From Corythucha ciliata (Eukaryota; Arthropoda; Insecta; Hemiptera; Tingidae): a stretch of DNA of 64,000 nucleotides. The DNA lies in contig CM075942.1 in NCBI GenBank assembly GCA_038030265.1, positions 40,638,751-40,702,750 of the forward strand, read 5' to 3'. A program made the position numbers and the translations under genes. A model generated the notes under the pieces. The model was not told the origin of the DNA. It saw only the letters and a program-made list of their open reading frames with translations, and did not search any database. The stretch's first letter is position 1, and each line of letters begins with the position of its first letter. Shown here piece after piece: positions 10,926-23,345 of the stretch.

Positions 10926-12714
10926 AGCCTCGGCTTGGACATTACCGACGGTCAAATTCAAGAGCTAGAGAGAAACATCAGCAACCTAGATCTGGAAGCG
11001 GCCGCTGAAGAGGAGAAACGAACGCGACACGATGTTATGGCCCACGTTCACGTCTACGGCAATCAATGCCCCCTCGCCAAGCCAATCATTCATCTGGGAG
11101 CAACTTCGTGCTACGTGGGGGACAATACAGTGAGTGGATATTTTTTCAATCGAATATGAGGCATGTCGCCAGTGTGCAAACGGCTGCATTCACCGGCTAA
11201 GTACACCATAAACTACAACCGTATTTTCTTAAGGATATCATCACCATCAGGGATGGCCTGGATATTCTGCTACCAAAACTTGCCACTTGCATTCATTTTC
11301 TCGCCAATTTCGCCGAGAAATACAGAGATCTGCCAACATTAGGATTTACTCATCTTCAGTGAGTTGGCTGTTCACAATTGGCGCATATTCACTTGTTTTT
11401 AAATACTTGTTTGCGTTTTTTCAAGGCCTGCTCAGTTAACAACGGTGGGAAAACGAGCCTGCATGTGGGTTCAAGATCTGTTGATGGACGAACGGGCATT
11501 GACTCGCGTTCGAAATGATCTCAGATTCCGGGGAGTTAAGGGTACCACTGGAACGCAGGCTTCTTTTTTGACTCTCTTCCACGGTATACTTTTTGGAATA
11601 TTGTGAGAGGCTCTAAAGCTGATTTTAAATCTTTCATTTTTCGCCAGGTGATGAAAAAAAGGTGAAACAACTTGACAAACTCGTAACAGAAATGGCAGGT
11701 TTCAATTCCGCCTTCATTGTCTGTGGCCAGACATACCCGCGTAAAATGGACGTTGAAGTCGTGTCTGCTATAGCGAGTTTAGGGGCGACGACTCATAAAG
11801 TAAAATTGTTCAATACGCTGGATGCCCAGTTTAAACATGCAGACCTTTTCATAGATGTGCAGCGACTTGAGACTGCTGGCTAACATGAAAGAAATTGAAG
11901 AACCGTTCGAGAAAACTCAAATTGGGTCAAGCGCTATGGCGTATAAGAGGAACCCAATGAGGAGTGAAAGATGTTGCGCCCTTTCAAGACATTTGGTCTC
12001 GCTCTACGCCAATGCCGCTAACACGGCTGCCGTGCAGTGGTTGGAAAGGACGCTCGATGACAGTGCTAACAGGTTAATAACACATTTATTAAAATATTTC
12101 TTCTTCAATCATAATAATATTCTTGATTTAGGAGAATCACCCTAGCTGAGTCCTTTCTATGCGCCGATGCGCTTCTCATAACTCTAATGAACATAGTCGA
12201 AGGTTTAGTGGTTTATCCAAAGACCATAGCGAAGCATATTGAAGAGGAACTGCCATTTATGGCCACCGAAAATATAATTATGGCGGTTGTCCAGGCTGGC
12301 GGTGACAGACAGGTAGAGCTGAGTCAGACCAATAGACGTTTTTAACCAATACGCTGACTCTTACAATTTTTCTAGGAATGCCACGAAAAAATTAGAGTTC
12401 TCTCACAAGAGGCCGGCGCTCAAGTTAAAATGTTAGGGCTCAAAAATGATTTGGTTGAGAGAATAAAAAAGGAGCCATACTTCAAGAGCATAATTCCTCA
12501 GCTCGATAAAATATTGAATCCCGTCACTTTTATAGGACGGGCTCCTGGACAGGTATGTTGTTGCCCCGGCTTTACCAGTATGTCACATTTAAAAGTCTTG
12601 CATTTCATGGCTTTCTGCTTTTAGGTCTCCGAGTTTATTGAAGACGAAGTCAAGCCAGTGCTCAAAAAGTATGCTGGTAAGATCATCGACAAACCAGTTG
12701 CCCTAAAAATATAA
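10926..12714 (+). CDS. Adsl: Adenylosuccinate lyase, missing first exon
   Basis: Cytosolic enzyme of purine synthesis; it removes fumarate from SAICAR and from adenylosuccinate. Exons by splice signal and phase: 10926-11129, 11234-11358, 11426-11583, 11648-11799, 11855-12072, 12132-12312, 12376-12552, 12625-12714 (TAA). They join into 434 codons without a frame break; introns are 55-104 bp. Family landmarks in order: 'RHDVMAHVH', '[12 protein letters not shown]', '[20 protein letters not shown]' (active-site His), '[17 protein letters not shown]', the fumarate-lyase signature '[15 protein letters not shown]', 'ERTLDDSAN' and '[13 protein letters not shown]'. The usual protein is about 480 residues, so roughly 50-60 N-terminal residues are on an exon upstream that I could not find; a MITE lies in that intron. 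The signature has Ala where the vertebrate enzyme has Pro, outside the catalytic Ser. Confidence 0.95.
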
Positions 12715-12739
12715 TTTTTCGGCCTTCCATTTTTCTCAA

Positions 12740-12745
12740 AATAAA
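12740..12745 (+). terminator. Poly(A) signal AATAAA of adenylosuccinate lyase
   Basis: Canonical AATAAA 25 bp after the stop codon, the only such hexamer close to the end of the gene. Confidence 0.6.
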
Positions 12746-12934
12746 TTAAAATAGAAACTGCTGTGGCTTTTTTCGTTACTTGGGTTCCTACCAAGAGTGG
12801 TTCGGTTTGGGGTTATTTTCTTCGACAGAATGAAGAGAAAAGTTATTGCCAGACACATTATCAAGGAACATTTTTCGCAAACAACTGCGATAAAGGGTTT
12901 CGGGGAAAATAACGGTTATGGGCTATAGTCTGCT

Positions 12935-13334
12935 GGGTGTACAAAAAGCGACTGGAAAGAGAAAAACCAGTGACGGGGCACCTCTTTTCCGAAATTCCGC
13001 TTTGTTTCCGAGATATTCGCCAGTCTCTGTTTTCTTGGCAAGCCCCTCCTTTATCCTCGCTGATAAGCTGATTCAAACGTAGTAGATGTCGTTTGATCTG
13101 GATAAAAATAGGCTCTTGAATATAAAATGTTGTGCTCTTTCCAATGGGCTCATCATTTTTGCCATTGCAACAATTGTTGCGTGTGCTACAAGCTGTTTCT
13201 GAAAAAAAGTAGGAACACACACCAAACAGCGGATATTGCGGAATTTCGGAAACTAGCAAATCGTAATTTCGATCGGAAATGAGGTGTCCCGTCCCAGGGT
13301 TTTCTCTGTTCAGTTTCCTTTTGTACACCCTGTA
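12935..13334. repeat. 400-bp foldback between lyase and egl
   Basis: The left end GGGTGTACAAAAAGCGACTG and right end CCTTTTGTACACCCTGTA are inverted. Further inside, GGGGCACCTCTTTTCCGA pairs with TCGGAAATGAGGTGTCCCG and GCCATTGCAACAATTGTTGC lies near the centre. It ends in the ACACCCTGTA edge that recurs at other foldbacks here (4310, 5584, 33476, 35786, 62859). Confidence 0.7.
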
Positions 13335-14080
13335 AGCATACCTGTAGAAAACGTTTCAATACGTCGAGGAAAAAAAAAAAAGAAAAAGGTTTTTCTCCCG
13401 TTTTCCGTCATTTTCCCCGTCGTAAATTTAAGTCTGTCACTGCTAAGATGTCGCACAATGTCAAAAGCAGGAGTCGGCGATTTTAAAAGAAGGTGTGGTT
13501 CTTCAGGTATTCAAGCGGGAACCTTTCACGTTGCAGAGGGGGGTACCGTTCCCCGTGCTGGGTCGTACCTGCCGCCTAATCACGGCAGAGGGAAGCACCC
13601 ACGGGATGAACACCCCGAAGACGTGTTCGAAGGTCATTGAGTTCTTAATTATTTTCTTCTTATTCAGGGTGTCACTCATTGGTATTCATGCCCTTGAAAT
13701 CCGACTTCGTTGGTCGGGCAAGCGAAACTCCGAAGACTCCCAAATCCTTTTCGGCCTTCCTTCCGTGCGAGTGTAAAATCGCGATGTCCCGCCCGGAAAT
13801 TTCGTCAATGAACCGAAGTTCGGTATGAGCGGCACAAACAGGGAAATGAAGAAGCATAGCATACAAAGAACCACCCCGCTCTCGGTCACCTGTAACTGTG
13901 TTTTGTTGACGTCACACATGAAGAATGCAGGTGACATGGAGAAAAATGTATTGATAAACAAGATTTGATATTTAACGGGCTTCTCAACATCGAAGCTTCC
14001 TCCTGCTTCACAATTATGTTAATTTTTAATCCTCCTCCGAATTGATCTTCTGCGAATCAGTGAACTTTACCCCCGCGAAA
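13335..14080 (+). other. Upstream flank and probable 5' UTR of egl
   Basis: No conserved coding frame. It holds an A-run at 13371-13388 and several overlapping frames of 64-118 codons that look like chance frames. The stretch just before 14081 is free of stops in the egl frame for 13 codons, but the family start matches the ATG at 14081. No TATA-type promoter is obvious. Confidence 0.4.
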
Positions 14081-16751
14081 ATGGACAGCATGGAATACGA
14101 GCTGTTACGAAATATGACTCTCCTGTTTTTCTTTGAGCGGCTCATGGACAAAGGCGGACCCAGAACTCTCCACGATCTCAGCTGCCAGTTTGGTGCCAAA
14201 GGGTTTACAAAGGAAATGCGTCAGATCGCCGGTGGGTCACAGTCAGGTCTTAAGAAATTCCTGTCGCAATACCCGTCCCTGTTCACAGTCGACGGCGATT
14301 TCGTCTATATCAACTCTTACACAACCCCCTGCTCTGACCCAGATAACACGTGGGGAGGCGGGAAACGCGACTATGCCAAGGAGGCGGTAGAGTATTTCAC
14401 GAATAAACTCCGTCAATACGGGGAAGGCACTGAAGTACCCATCAAAAGCCTCCTTGGACATCGGTCTCAGGCGTCGCCTGAAGTCCGCCATATTTCTGGA
14501 CAGCACATCCGTGAATTCCGCGACTTTCTTTGCCGCTACCCTGAAGACTTCATCGTGACAGAAGACACGGTCATGTTGAAAGAGTACGAGGGTCGGGAAC
14601 CGCGGCCTTTCCACGAACCTGAAGTGGTTAAATACGACTCGGCTGCGACGTCGCGTCTCGTCAATTTCTTCAAACAGTGCATCGACATGAAAGGACCTCT
14701 GATTGTGGAACAGCTCTTTCACCACGTCGAAACATTTTTCCCCGAAGAAGTATGGGCTCCGATATTTAAAACACCCCAGGATCTATCAACATTCCTCAAA
14801 ATGCACTCGAACCTATTCAACGTCCAAGCTAACCTTGTTACGAACGTCGCATCGAAACCAACCGAGGTGACGTACGACAATAAAGACCAAGTAAATAACA
14901 TCAACAACAACAACAACATCATCCACCAAGACGAAGCGTCACCAAAAGATACTCAAACTCTCAACAACAACCCTCAAAAGCTTTCTCTGAAACAACGAGT
15001 CAACAACCTCGTCATGAAAACCCTAGCCGACAACACAGAAAAAGACCGGAGTCTGGCTGCGCTGTCGGTCAACGGAGAAAACTGGAAGTCCAAGGTTTTA
15101 CAGAATACCAAAGTTGTGGCCAACAATAAGGAATGCTCAAATTTGGTCGACGAGATCATGGCAAGCAATGAAGCCATCTCATTTGACTGCGAAGGGATCA
15201 ATTTGGGGGCCAAAGGTCAGTTGACTCTCTTTCAACTCGGGACGACATCCGGCCAGGCTTACATTTTCGATTTGGTTACTTGCCCAACTTTGGTGGGTGC
15301 TGGAGGATTGCAAAGGTTGCTGGAATCGGACAAAGTTGTTAAGGTGTGTTTTAGGGATGTCTGGAAAATTCAAGACCTAACATTTCTCTATTTTAGGTCA
15401 TTCACGACTGCAGAAATGACAGCGTTAATCTCTACAATCAGTATGGAATTACTTTACGAAACGTGTTTGATACACAGGTGAGAATAATTATATTCAGAAA
15501 CTCAAATTAAATCTGCCGACTTCAATTGGCTTGTTTCACAGGCCGCACACGCCGTAGTTCAACTTCAGATGACCGGGAAACCGGTGTACAAAGTGAAAAA
15601 CGTCAGCCTGAACGCACTGTGTGAATTGTACGGGGCTCCCATTAACCCGCAAAAGGAGGCGATGAAAGCCCTCTACAAACGCGACCAACGATTCTGGGCT
15701 CGGCGCCCTTTAACGCGAGACATGATGCTGTATGCGGCGGCCGATGTTCTCGCTCTCGTTCCACAAGTTTATAGTGCCATGCTTAAGTATGTTACACCTC
15801 CATCATGTTGATAACTCGAAAAATAATTATTAATCGTACTTTTTTCCAAAAGGGAACTTAGAAAAGACTTAGAACCACTTCTTTGGGAACTATGTGAGGA
15901 ACAGGTCCTTATCCACATTACGCCTAATGAAGTGAAGCAACACAAGAAACAGAGGAAAGTCGAAAGCGAGTTGTCCGATTTGAGATCGAAACTGGCATCT
16001 AGTGCTCACACTGGAAGGAATATTGTACTTAGTAACCGGGAGATTAGGCTTTTGAGGTTAGTTTTGGGATTTTCCTAATCATTTCGAGCATATCTAAAAA
16101 TGATGGCACACAGGTATCTGGATTTGACGGAGGAAGAAAAGGAAAAACTTAAGGGGTCCTACAAAGTGGCGAGGAAGCTCGAGAAATTGGAAGGCAAGAA
16201 CAGAGAGGGGGAAAATGAAATGCTGAGTCTCGAGAGTTGCAACAGCGGGAAATCAACGTCGTCCGAGAACTCGTCAGGTAATGAAATTGGCGGCCTAGTC
16301 GATTTCGTCCGTCCTATTTTATTATGATTACTTTTGTTTGTATTTTTCAGACAACGCAGGAACTGGTGAACCGCGAAGTCTTACCGAGTCAATGCAAATG
16401 ATGGACGAGATTCTCTCAGATAAGGCCATCGACCGACTGGACAAAATGGAGAAACTCGAAGCTTTGTTGACGAGCGCCGTGAGTGCTAATTTTTCTGATT
16501 TTATCGACGACGACGATCTGGAAGAGGATGGAGATGAAGATGACCACGAGGAGAATGGCATCGGTGGAACCCCCGCGTGTCGTTGTACATGTCACGAATC
16601 AATCATCTTACCGCCACCATCGACGACGACTTTGAATACGTCATCAACTTCGTCTCAGACACTGTCTACCGGAGATATCGTCATCACGAACGTGTTTTCG
16701 AACGACGATCCAGCTTCTAAGGATAAACCGATGTTTGCTACTCCTTCGTGA
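14081..16751 (+). CDS. egl: Egalitarian, mRNA-transport adaptor with 3'-5' exonuclease fold
   Basis: In insects Egl binds localisation signals in mRNAs and, with Bicaudal-D and dynein light chain, carries them along microtubules (oocyte and embryo). Exons: 14081-15343, 15397-15477, 15542-15786, 15853-16056, 16114-16277, 16351-16751; introns 53-73 bp; product 785 aa. The start ATG has A at -3 and G at +4 and gives 'MDSMEYELLRNMTLLFFFER', like other Egl proteins. The N-terminal third has the conserved 'HDLSCQFGAKGFTKEMRQI' block and two related repeats. An Asn run (14895-14925) is a low-complexity linker. The exonuclease core keeps all DEDDy residues: Asp369-x-Glu371 ('FDCEG'), Asp429 ('HDCRND'), Tyr512 and Asp516 ('LYAAADVLAL'). 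An acidic stretch and 'SSTSSQTLSTGD', possibly the LC8-binding site, lie near the C-terminus. Complete and intact. Confidence 0.95.
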
Positions 16752-17765
16752 GAGTCCTGAGGTTTCAAACCCAGTACTGTTTCGGTAGCGTATTGTTCAC
16801 TTGATATTCTGATTTTCTCTAGGCCAAATTGACGAATTTAAGAATCAAAATATGTTTTTGTTTTTTTTTTTTTTTTTGTTTTTTTCTGAAATTACTATGA
16901 CAATTGAGAAAGTCTGGTGTCAAAGGTACATCCATTAAGGTTGTGTTTCGATGGGCGAGGGCAAAGGTACTTTGGGATTACTTCTTCCCATCTTCATTTT
17001 AGTCTTCCTTACAAACAGACTCATCATGATCAACGACTCAACTGGTTTCGAACAGTCATTTTTGTGCAACCCTTTCGTTATCCTCACAATACTCGTAACT
17101 CAAATCCACGTTTAATCAAATTGATTAAGACAGTCCACAATAACAAGCTCGTATTTCTCATATTTATTATGATCCAAGTGATGCCACTAAAATCTAGTCT
17201 TATTTAACGTTTTATTTAAGTTATTAATTTTATTTATTATGATCGGAAATCTGGGTAGCTTCCCTCAATTTTGTTCGACAACTCTGAAGAAAATTTGTCA
17301 GGAACGCTTTGCATAACAGCCAAAATCAATTTTTCCTCCTATATTGATTTAATTTATAGGTAGAATAAACTTGAGTTTGGGGTACTTTTCTCTCACAAAA
17401 CACAATTATAGGGGTAGTGGGACCAACTAAATCGAGGCTCAATATTGATATTAGACTTTTGTTTTAAGCACAGGGTTCTAACACGGTAGAAATGTATGTT
17501 TCGTCACGTCTAATTGTTTATTTATTCCTATTATAGTGCCTAACAATAACTGGAACTGAATGAATAGATTATTTATTAGGAACGTAGTGCTTCCTTAGTT
17601 GCGTAAGGGTTTCAATGTGAAATTAATCGAGATTATGTAGACATAAGAAAGTACAGCTTAAGCTGATAACTATGAAACTGTCGTAAAGAATAAACGTTTT
17701 TTTGGAACCGCAAGATTCGTTTTGTTGTAAATATTGCGGTTGACTCATCAAAACTTAAAAGGCTA
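16752..17765 (+). other. 3' flank of egl
   Basis: AT-rich, with a T-run at 16859-16878 and no coding frame that I recognise. AATAAA hexamers at 17364-17369 and 17689-17694 are candidate poly(A) signals, which would give a 3' UTR of about 0.6 or 0.95 kb. Localising mRNAs often have long 3' UTRs, but the ends are not shown by the sequence alone. Confidence 0.4.
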
Positions 17766-17870
17766 ACACAAGTGTAGTGCAGCGTCCTCTCCATAAACAT
17801 ATGTTTCAATTCGGAGAGGACGGGTGGAAAAACTTACGCCACACGAGTATATTACATTGAATGGAAAACT
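17766..17870. mobile_element. Decayed MITE, TAGCGTTTTCC family, reverse copy
   Basis: Minus-strand relative of the element at 22550-22680: shares CGTCCTCTCCATAAACATAT and GAGAGGACGGGTGGAAAAAC and ends in CATTGAATGGAAAAC. The outermost bases of both ends are eroded. Confidence 0.65.
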
Positions 17871-18450
17871 TCATAAAAATATGAATGATGATGTGTGATA
17901 AGGTACATTTAAAAAAATAGTGCATTAGCAATTCGAACAAACGCATATATTAACTACAGTATATTTTGAAAAGGCACTGAAAATAATAAAATTTTAACTG
18001 TGATATGGGGAGAATTATTCGAACAAAATCTCGGGACGCAATAGTTATCATATCAACTATTTGTAGAAACCCTTTTGCTCTTGTATTATAAACTAATAAT
18101 TTATCGTATTTAAATAAAAATTACTGTCAATTTACGAAATAGTTGTGTTTTCCAGTACATTATTCGCTGCGGTAAATTTACAATTCACATATTTTGACGG
18201 TTATTGCGTTATATGTGCCTAATAGATGGCACTTTTCAGTGTTAACAAAAGCCAAATTTTCGGCTGACTCACACTATGACTAAAGTCACTTGTAAACGTA
18301 CCTTAAACTGTCAAATGTTGTACGTACTTTTAGAACCAAGCTCTAAAATGTTGCTCAATTCGTCGAGCGACTGATGAGGGATGATTACACCCCGCTACAC
18401 ACTTGTTGTCAGTCAACTAGGGTGAGATTTGTTGGTAGTGCATTATAGTT

Positions 18451-21400
18451 CGAGAGCTGGCGACAGTCCCATTCAACCGGAAGAACATAGTCACGAAAGG
18501 TGTGCAAAATGATAGCTTACGACCTCCTATTTACGAGTCCTGGAGTCTGCCATGCCGTATCTGGGGCCTAAGGATTGTATAGCTAATCAAAGTCCTTAAT
18601 TTGGGACATGAATTTAAACGGAAGAACATAGTCCTGAAACTAGTCTCATTCGAAAGGTTCTATGGAGTTGATTACGAATATGATCGTCTGCCTGGGGCAT
18701 TTGCCCTCTGTGGCTCGTTAAATTCATGAAATTTAGGAAATTCAAACTAACCGAAAGAACATAGTTCTGAATCTGGTCTCATTCGATAGATTTTATGATG
18801 ATGATTACAAATATGGTCGTCTGCCGGTGCCTTCTGGGGGCATTTGCCCTCGGTCACTAGTCAAACGCACTAAATTTGGGTTAATATTTAACCGGAAGAA
18901 CGAAGTCCGAAAAATGGTCTTATGCAGGATGTATACGAAAATAATCGTCTGTCGGCATCTGTCAGGGGCATTTCCCCTCATCAGTGACCAGACAAATCGC
19001 ACGGAGGGAACATAACTAACCGGAAGATCATAGTCCTGAAACTAGTCTCATTCGAAAGGTTTTATCGAGCTGATGACGAATATGATCGTCTGCCTAGGGG
19101 CATTGGCCCTCTGTAGCTCGCCAAACTCACGAAATTTGGAGAATTTTAATTAACCTGATGAGCGAAGTCCGGAAAATGGTCTTATGCAACAGATTTAATG
19201 CTGCTGAAGACGAAAATGATCGTCTGCCTGGGGCACTTATTGCCCTCAGTGACCAGTCAAACTGCACTGAGGGAAAATAATTAACCGGAAGATCTTAGTC
19301 CTGAAACTGCTGTTATTCGATAGGTTTTTGGGAGATGATTGCGAATACGATCGTCTGCTTGGAGCATTTTCTGTCGGTGGCCAGTCAAACTCCTAGGGAT
19401 ATTTATTAACCGGAAGAACGAAAGTCCCGACCTGAACGGAAGTCGAAAGGTTTCGTGTAGGTGAATAAAAAAATGATCGTCTGCCCACGTCTGCGTTTGC
19501 CTCAGTGAGCAGTCAAACAGCGCGAAGGGAAATTGCTTCCCGCCAAGGGAAAATGCCCCAAGCAGACGCCGCAGTCGATCATATTCGTATTGAGGTCCAT
19601 GAAACCTGTTGAATGAGACCTGTTTCAGGACCATGTTCTTCTGGTTAGTTAATTTCCCTTTGCGCAGTTTGACTGATCGTGATGGGCAATTGCCCCTGGC
19701 AGACGATCATTCTCGTAATCATCTCTATTAAACCTGTCGAATAAGACCAGTTAATACAGGACTATCCAACAAACACACAAATATTCAAGGAAAGTGCAAT
19801 ATATATTCATTTTGGATACTGGTATATTCGTGGAAGATATAAAATCGTACAAAATTCACTCAGGAATATTCCTAGGAGTCGCGAATGGGAGTCAAATTCA
19901 ATATCCCGTCAATATTCACAAATGAATATTCCGAGATCATTCGTAACGTTCCATGAATATCAAAAGCATGTCCTCGATAAGTGATTCATAGAAGGTTTGC
20001 GAAAGATAATGGTAGCATTTTCACAGGGTATTTGGAATGTGCTTTGAATATTCTGGGGTTACTAATATCTGCATTACTCAGATGTCCCACTCCCTTACCC
20101 CCCCCCCCATCACAATTCAACTTCTTTAAATATTAGACCGTTTTCACACTTGAGATTCCGGTATCAGATTCCCGAATCGAGGATACTAAAAATACAATAC
20201 GGCAAACGCGCTCATTAACACAAAAGATTCCGGAATCTAAGTGTGAAGGAGCGCCTTGACTGTAGTGTATTTTTAGTACCCTCGATTCGGGAATCGGATA
20301 CCGGATTCTCAAGTGTGAAAACGGCCTTAAGGTAATTGAATACATTAAGATCAATATAAAAAATTAGTATTTAATTTAAAATGGTAAAATCATTAAAAAA
20401 AAGAAACACGGAAGGATAATGTCACATTTCGTCTTGGTGCCATCGACGGTTTTCGCGATAAACACATGACTCGGTCTTCAACTTTCAAAAATCTGGAACA
20501 AAGGAAGCAAGCGAACATAATTAGCAAGTTCTGCAGCAAGGGCAAAATTCAAGCTGCACGCACATCATTCATTAGTGGTTTCTGGATTCCTCATATCGGT
20601 CCTTTCCATCCTTTCCTTGGCCTCCGTCAGCCAAACAGCTATGGTCATCTCGATTTGTTTCACAGTGGCATCCCTGTGATTGTTTTGGACTTCTTCTACA
20701 TGGGGACAAGAAGTCGGTATACTATGGATGTTATCAGTATTATACATCTCTATAAAAGAAACTTACTGACAACGACGCCGCACAAGTTCAACCAATTTGA
20801 TCAATTAGTTAGATCGTCGGAAAGGTTAGCTGTGTTGCCATCTCTCTGGCGCTCCTCCGGGGGTTAGATCGTCGGAAAGATTAGCTGTTGATCCAAATTT
20901 GGCCATCATCCGGTCTTTTTGAGCTTCATTTATACATATTACATGACAAGTATAAAAGAATCGAAAAATGAAATTTAGAAATAATGTGCTGGGCAAATAT
21001 TCGAATGAAAAAGAAGTATTCGCTTTATAGCTTACCTTTGGCGTATACGGTTGAAGTTTTTACGAAGATATCGTCTCTCGACAAAAATTTATTTAACGGC
21101 TGATAAATAAATTATTGTGGAGGGGTAATAACTTTGTAAAAACTTCAATTAGAGTTTACTCCACTATTCCGCCCATCCATCACTCTTTCGAGGGCGAATC
21201 CGTCATGGTACAATAAGCTTGTGAAAACGTGGGCGACTTCTGAGTTTCACTGTCGAGTACCCATCGCGGCAAAAGTTGAGATCAAGGCACACAGAAAAAC
21301 TACCACGAAAAATAAATCAAGCCCGCGAGACCACCAAACACGCACGCACATATACACAACGACGGTTTCCGTGGCCTACATTTCCACCTAAACTTCGTTT

Positions 21401-22227
21401 TTTCGAAGAGAGAGAACCACCCGCCTTTTCTTACAAACTGCTGTCCGAAGCAGAAAACGCGTCTACCCCCTCTACATCACGCTAATGAGCTATATGTTGT
21501 ACAGTTCGATCTTCATTCAGCAAAAGACTCCCTTGAATATTCCACCAGTGCTGTTCATAGCACATCTCGTTTGGATATTCATAGAATATTCCGCCCGTGC
21601 TGTTCATTGCATATTTTGTTTGGATATTCATAGAATGATTTGATAGGTGACTGTATATCCAGAACATCCATGCCACATTAGAGGAATGTTCGAAATATTT
21701 AAGAACGTTAGGGAAGATTCTCAGAATATTTATATCACGTTTGTGCTGGCTGGGATGATCTTCTGGTTAATTATCTTTGCTGTGTGCAGTTTGACTGATC
21801 ACTGAAGGCAAATGCCCCAGGCAGATGGCGGCAGACGATCACATTCGTAATCAGCCCCATGAAACCTTTCGAATGAGGCTAGTTTCTAAACTAGCCGTTT
21901 CTAAACTAGTTCGAAACTATGATCTTCCGGTTAATTATTTCCCCTCTGAGCAGTTTGACTGGTCACTGAGGGCAAGTGCCCCAGGCAGACGATCATTTTC
22001 GTATTCAGAAACATAAAACCCGTTGCATAAGACCATTTTCCGGGCTTCGTTCTTCCGGTTAATTAAAAATCCCCAAATTTCGTGAGTTTGGCGAGCCACT
22101 GAGGGCAAATGCCCCAGGCAGACGGTGGCAGACGATCATATTCGTAATCAACTCCATAAAACCTTTCGAATGAGACCAGTTTCGCGACTATGTTCTTCCG
22201 GTTGAATGGGACTGTCGCCAGCTCTCG
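18451..22227. mobile_element. 3.8-kb element made of ~130-bp units in both orientations
   Basis: The outer 42 bp are perfect inverted repeats, starting CGAGAGCTGGCGACAGTCCC at 18451 and ending with the complement at 22227. The left part (18476-19540) holds about eight direct, diverged copies of a unit of 110-140 bp with the core 'aaccggaagaacatagtc', 'gaatatgatcgtctgcc' and 'gggcatttgccctc'. The same unit recurs in reverse at 19545-19765 and 21750-22215. Two flavours alternate on the left (one with 'gtctcattcgaaagg', one with 'ggtcttatgca'). The centre contains a MITE (20136-20326) and AT-rich sequence with frames up to 133 codons that I do not recognise. It fits a non-autonomous DNA transposon with long subterminal repeat arrays. 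Confidence 0.75.
20136..20326. mobile_element. 191-bp MITE with TTA target duplication
   Basis: Inverted ends of ~60 bp, GACCGTTTTCACACTTGAGA on the left and the complement of GGCCGTTTTCACACTTGAGA on the right, continuing through ATTCCCGAATCGAGG. TTA flanks both sides (20133-20135, 20327-20329), the duplication usual for PIF/Harbinger MITEs. It sits inside the 18451-22227 element, so it is the younger insertion. Confidence 0.8.
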
Positions 22228-22549
22228 GTCTATTACATGGATCCTTCCTTCCGGGGAAACATTAAGTGAATTTTCAGTTTGAAGACAACGAAATAAAGAG
22301 CACAAAAATAGGAATTCTCGGAAGCCGATTTCAAACAGCGTTATGATTTCTAAAATAAATCTTATTTTATATTTAAACGCCATCAGGAGTTTTAAAAGCG
22401 TCATGGAAGGATGCTTCACATTTAGGAATCTACGAGGAAAACTTCCAAGTCCCTAATTTAGGGAAGTAATAAAATAGTGTTCAAGTGAAAAAATTGCTGA
22501 AGGTTGTTATAGTTACAACCGAAAGATTTCTGTGGATACATCGCTGTTA

Positions 22550-22680
22550 TAGCGTTTTCCATTCATTGCAATACACTTGTGGGGTGTAAGTTTTTCCACC
22601 CGTCCTCTCTAAATTGAAACATATGTTTATGGAGAGGACGGTGCACTACACTTGTGTGGTGAGTTGAATGGAAAACGCTA
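22550..22680. mobile_element. 131-bp MITE, TAGCGTTTTCC family, TTA duplication
   Basis: Ends TAGCGTTTTCCATTCATTGC and the complement, ending GAATGGAAAACGCTA. TTA at 22547-22549 and 22681-22683. Internal GAGAGGACG palindrome. Longer sister copy at 44379-44635, decayed one at 17766-17870. Confidence 0.8.
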
Positions 22681-22706
22681 TTAGTGAATTTCATTTTGAA
22701 AAAATG

Positions 22707-22770
22707 TCGCTCCGGCAGCTGGCGGTCGGAAAGAGTGCATTTCATTTCGAATACGGATACTCTATTAAGC
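22707..22770. repeat. Short fragment of the 4691/36249 repeat family
   Basis: CGCTCCGGCAGCTGGCGGTC followed by GGAAAGAGTGCATTTCATTT, the same outer end as at 4694 and 36250. Similarity stops after about 65 bp. Confidence 0.7.
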
Positions 22771-22799
22771 CACTGTTTTTAGCCTCGAATTGACGTTTT

Positions 22800-23345
22800 C
22801 CATAATTTTAACATTCTACCTCGATTAACTAGCCCATTTTTTTCATTTTAGCCGTGAAAAGGTATCAAAAAACCGTGAAATAACGCATTTTTGATTTACT
22901 GTTTGAATTAAGGCCGGCACTGAGCATCGCCTAACCGCAAATTGGTGTGTTCTGTCAATTTCAGACAGTTTTTCCTCAATTTAACATGTGGATGCATGAA
23001 CGCTATTTCTCAATTTTAGCCACGAGAATTCCACCAATCAACAACAAACGGTGACAATTTTGCCAATTCGTGTTCCCAGAATTCTAGCCGCAAATTAGTG
23101 TTTTTTCCTAATTCTGCCTGGTTCAATTTTTTCTACCTTCAAATTTTAGCAGTGAAATGGTTCACATAATCCGCGTGAGAGCGAATTTCAATAATTTTGA
23201 CCCTGACGTGGCATCGCGAAACCTTAAAATGGGTATTTTCCTCAATTTCACGGGCGAACGAACAATATTCCGTAGTTTTAGCCGTGAATAAGCACTTTTT
23301 TTCAAAAATGTATGCGCTAAGTCACGCTCTTTCTCAATTTCACCC
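22800..23345. repeat. Degenerate short-period repeat (Tttag-ccg-gaa type)
   Basis: A phrase of about 30-50 bp recurs loosely: 'caattttagccgtgaaa', 'tctcaattttagccacg', 'ccgcaaattagtgttttt'. The complement of this phrase dominates 51350-52290, so both may descend from one satellite-like family. Period and copy sequence vary too much to count units by eye. Confidence 0.5.

Noticed and set aside
14243..14725. 160-codon minus-strand frame
   Set aside because: Lies wholly inside the first egl exon on the other strand; the plus-strand protein is clearly conserved.
20466..20867. 133-codon frame as a host gene or Harbinger transposase
   Set aside because: A 'GAIDG' phrase upstream is suggestive of a Harbinger transposase, but no further DDE motifs follow and the region is inside a repeat element.
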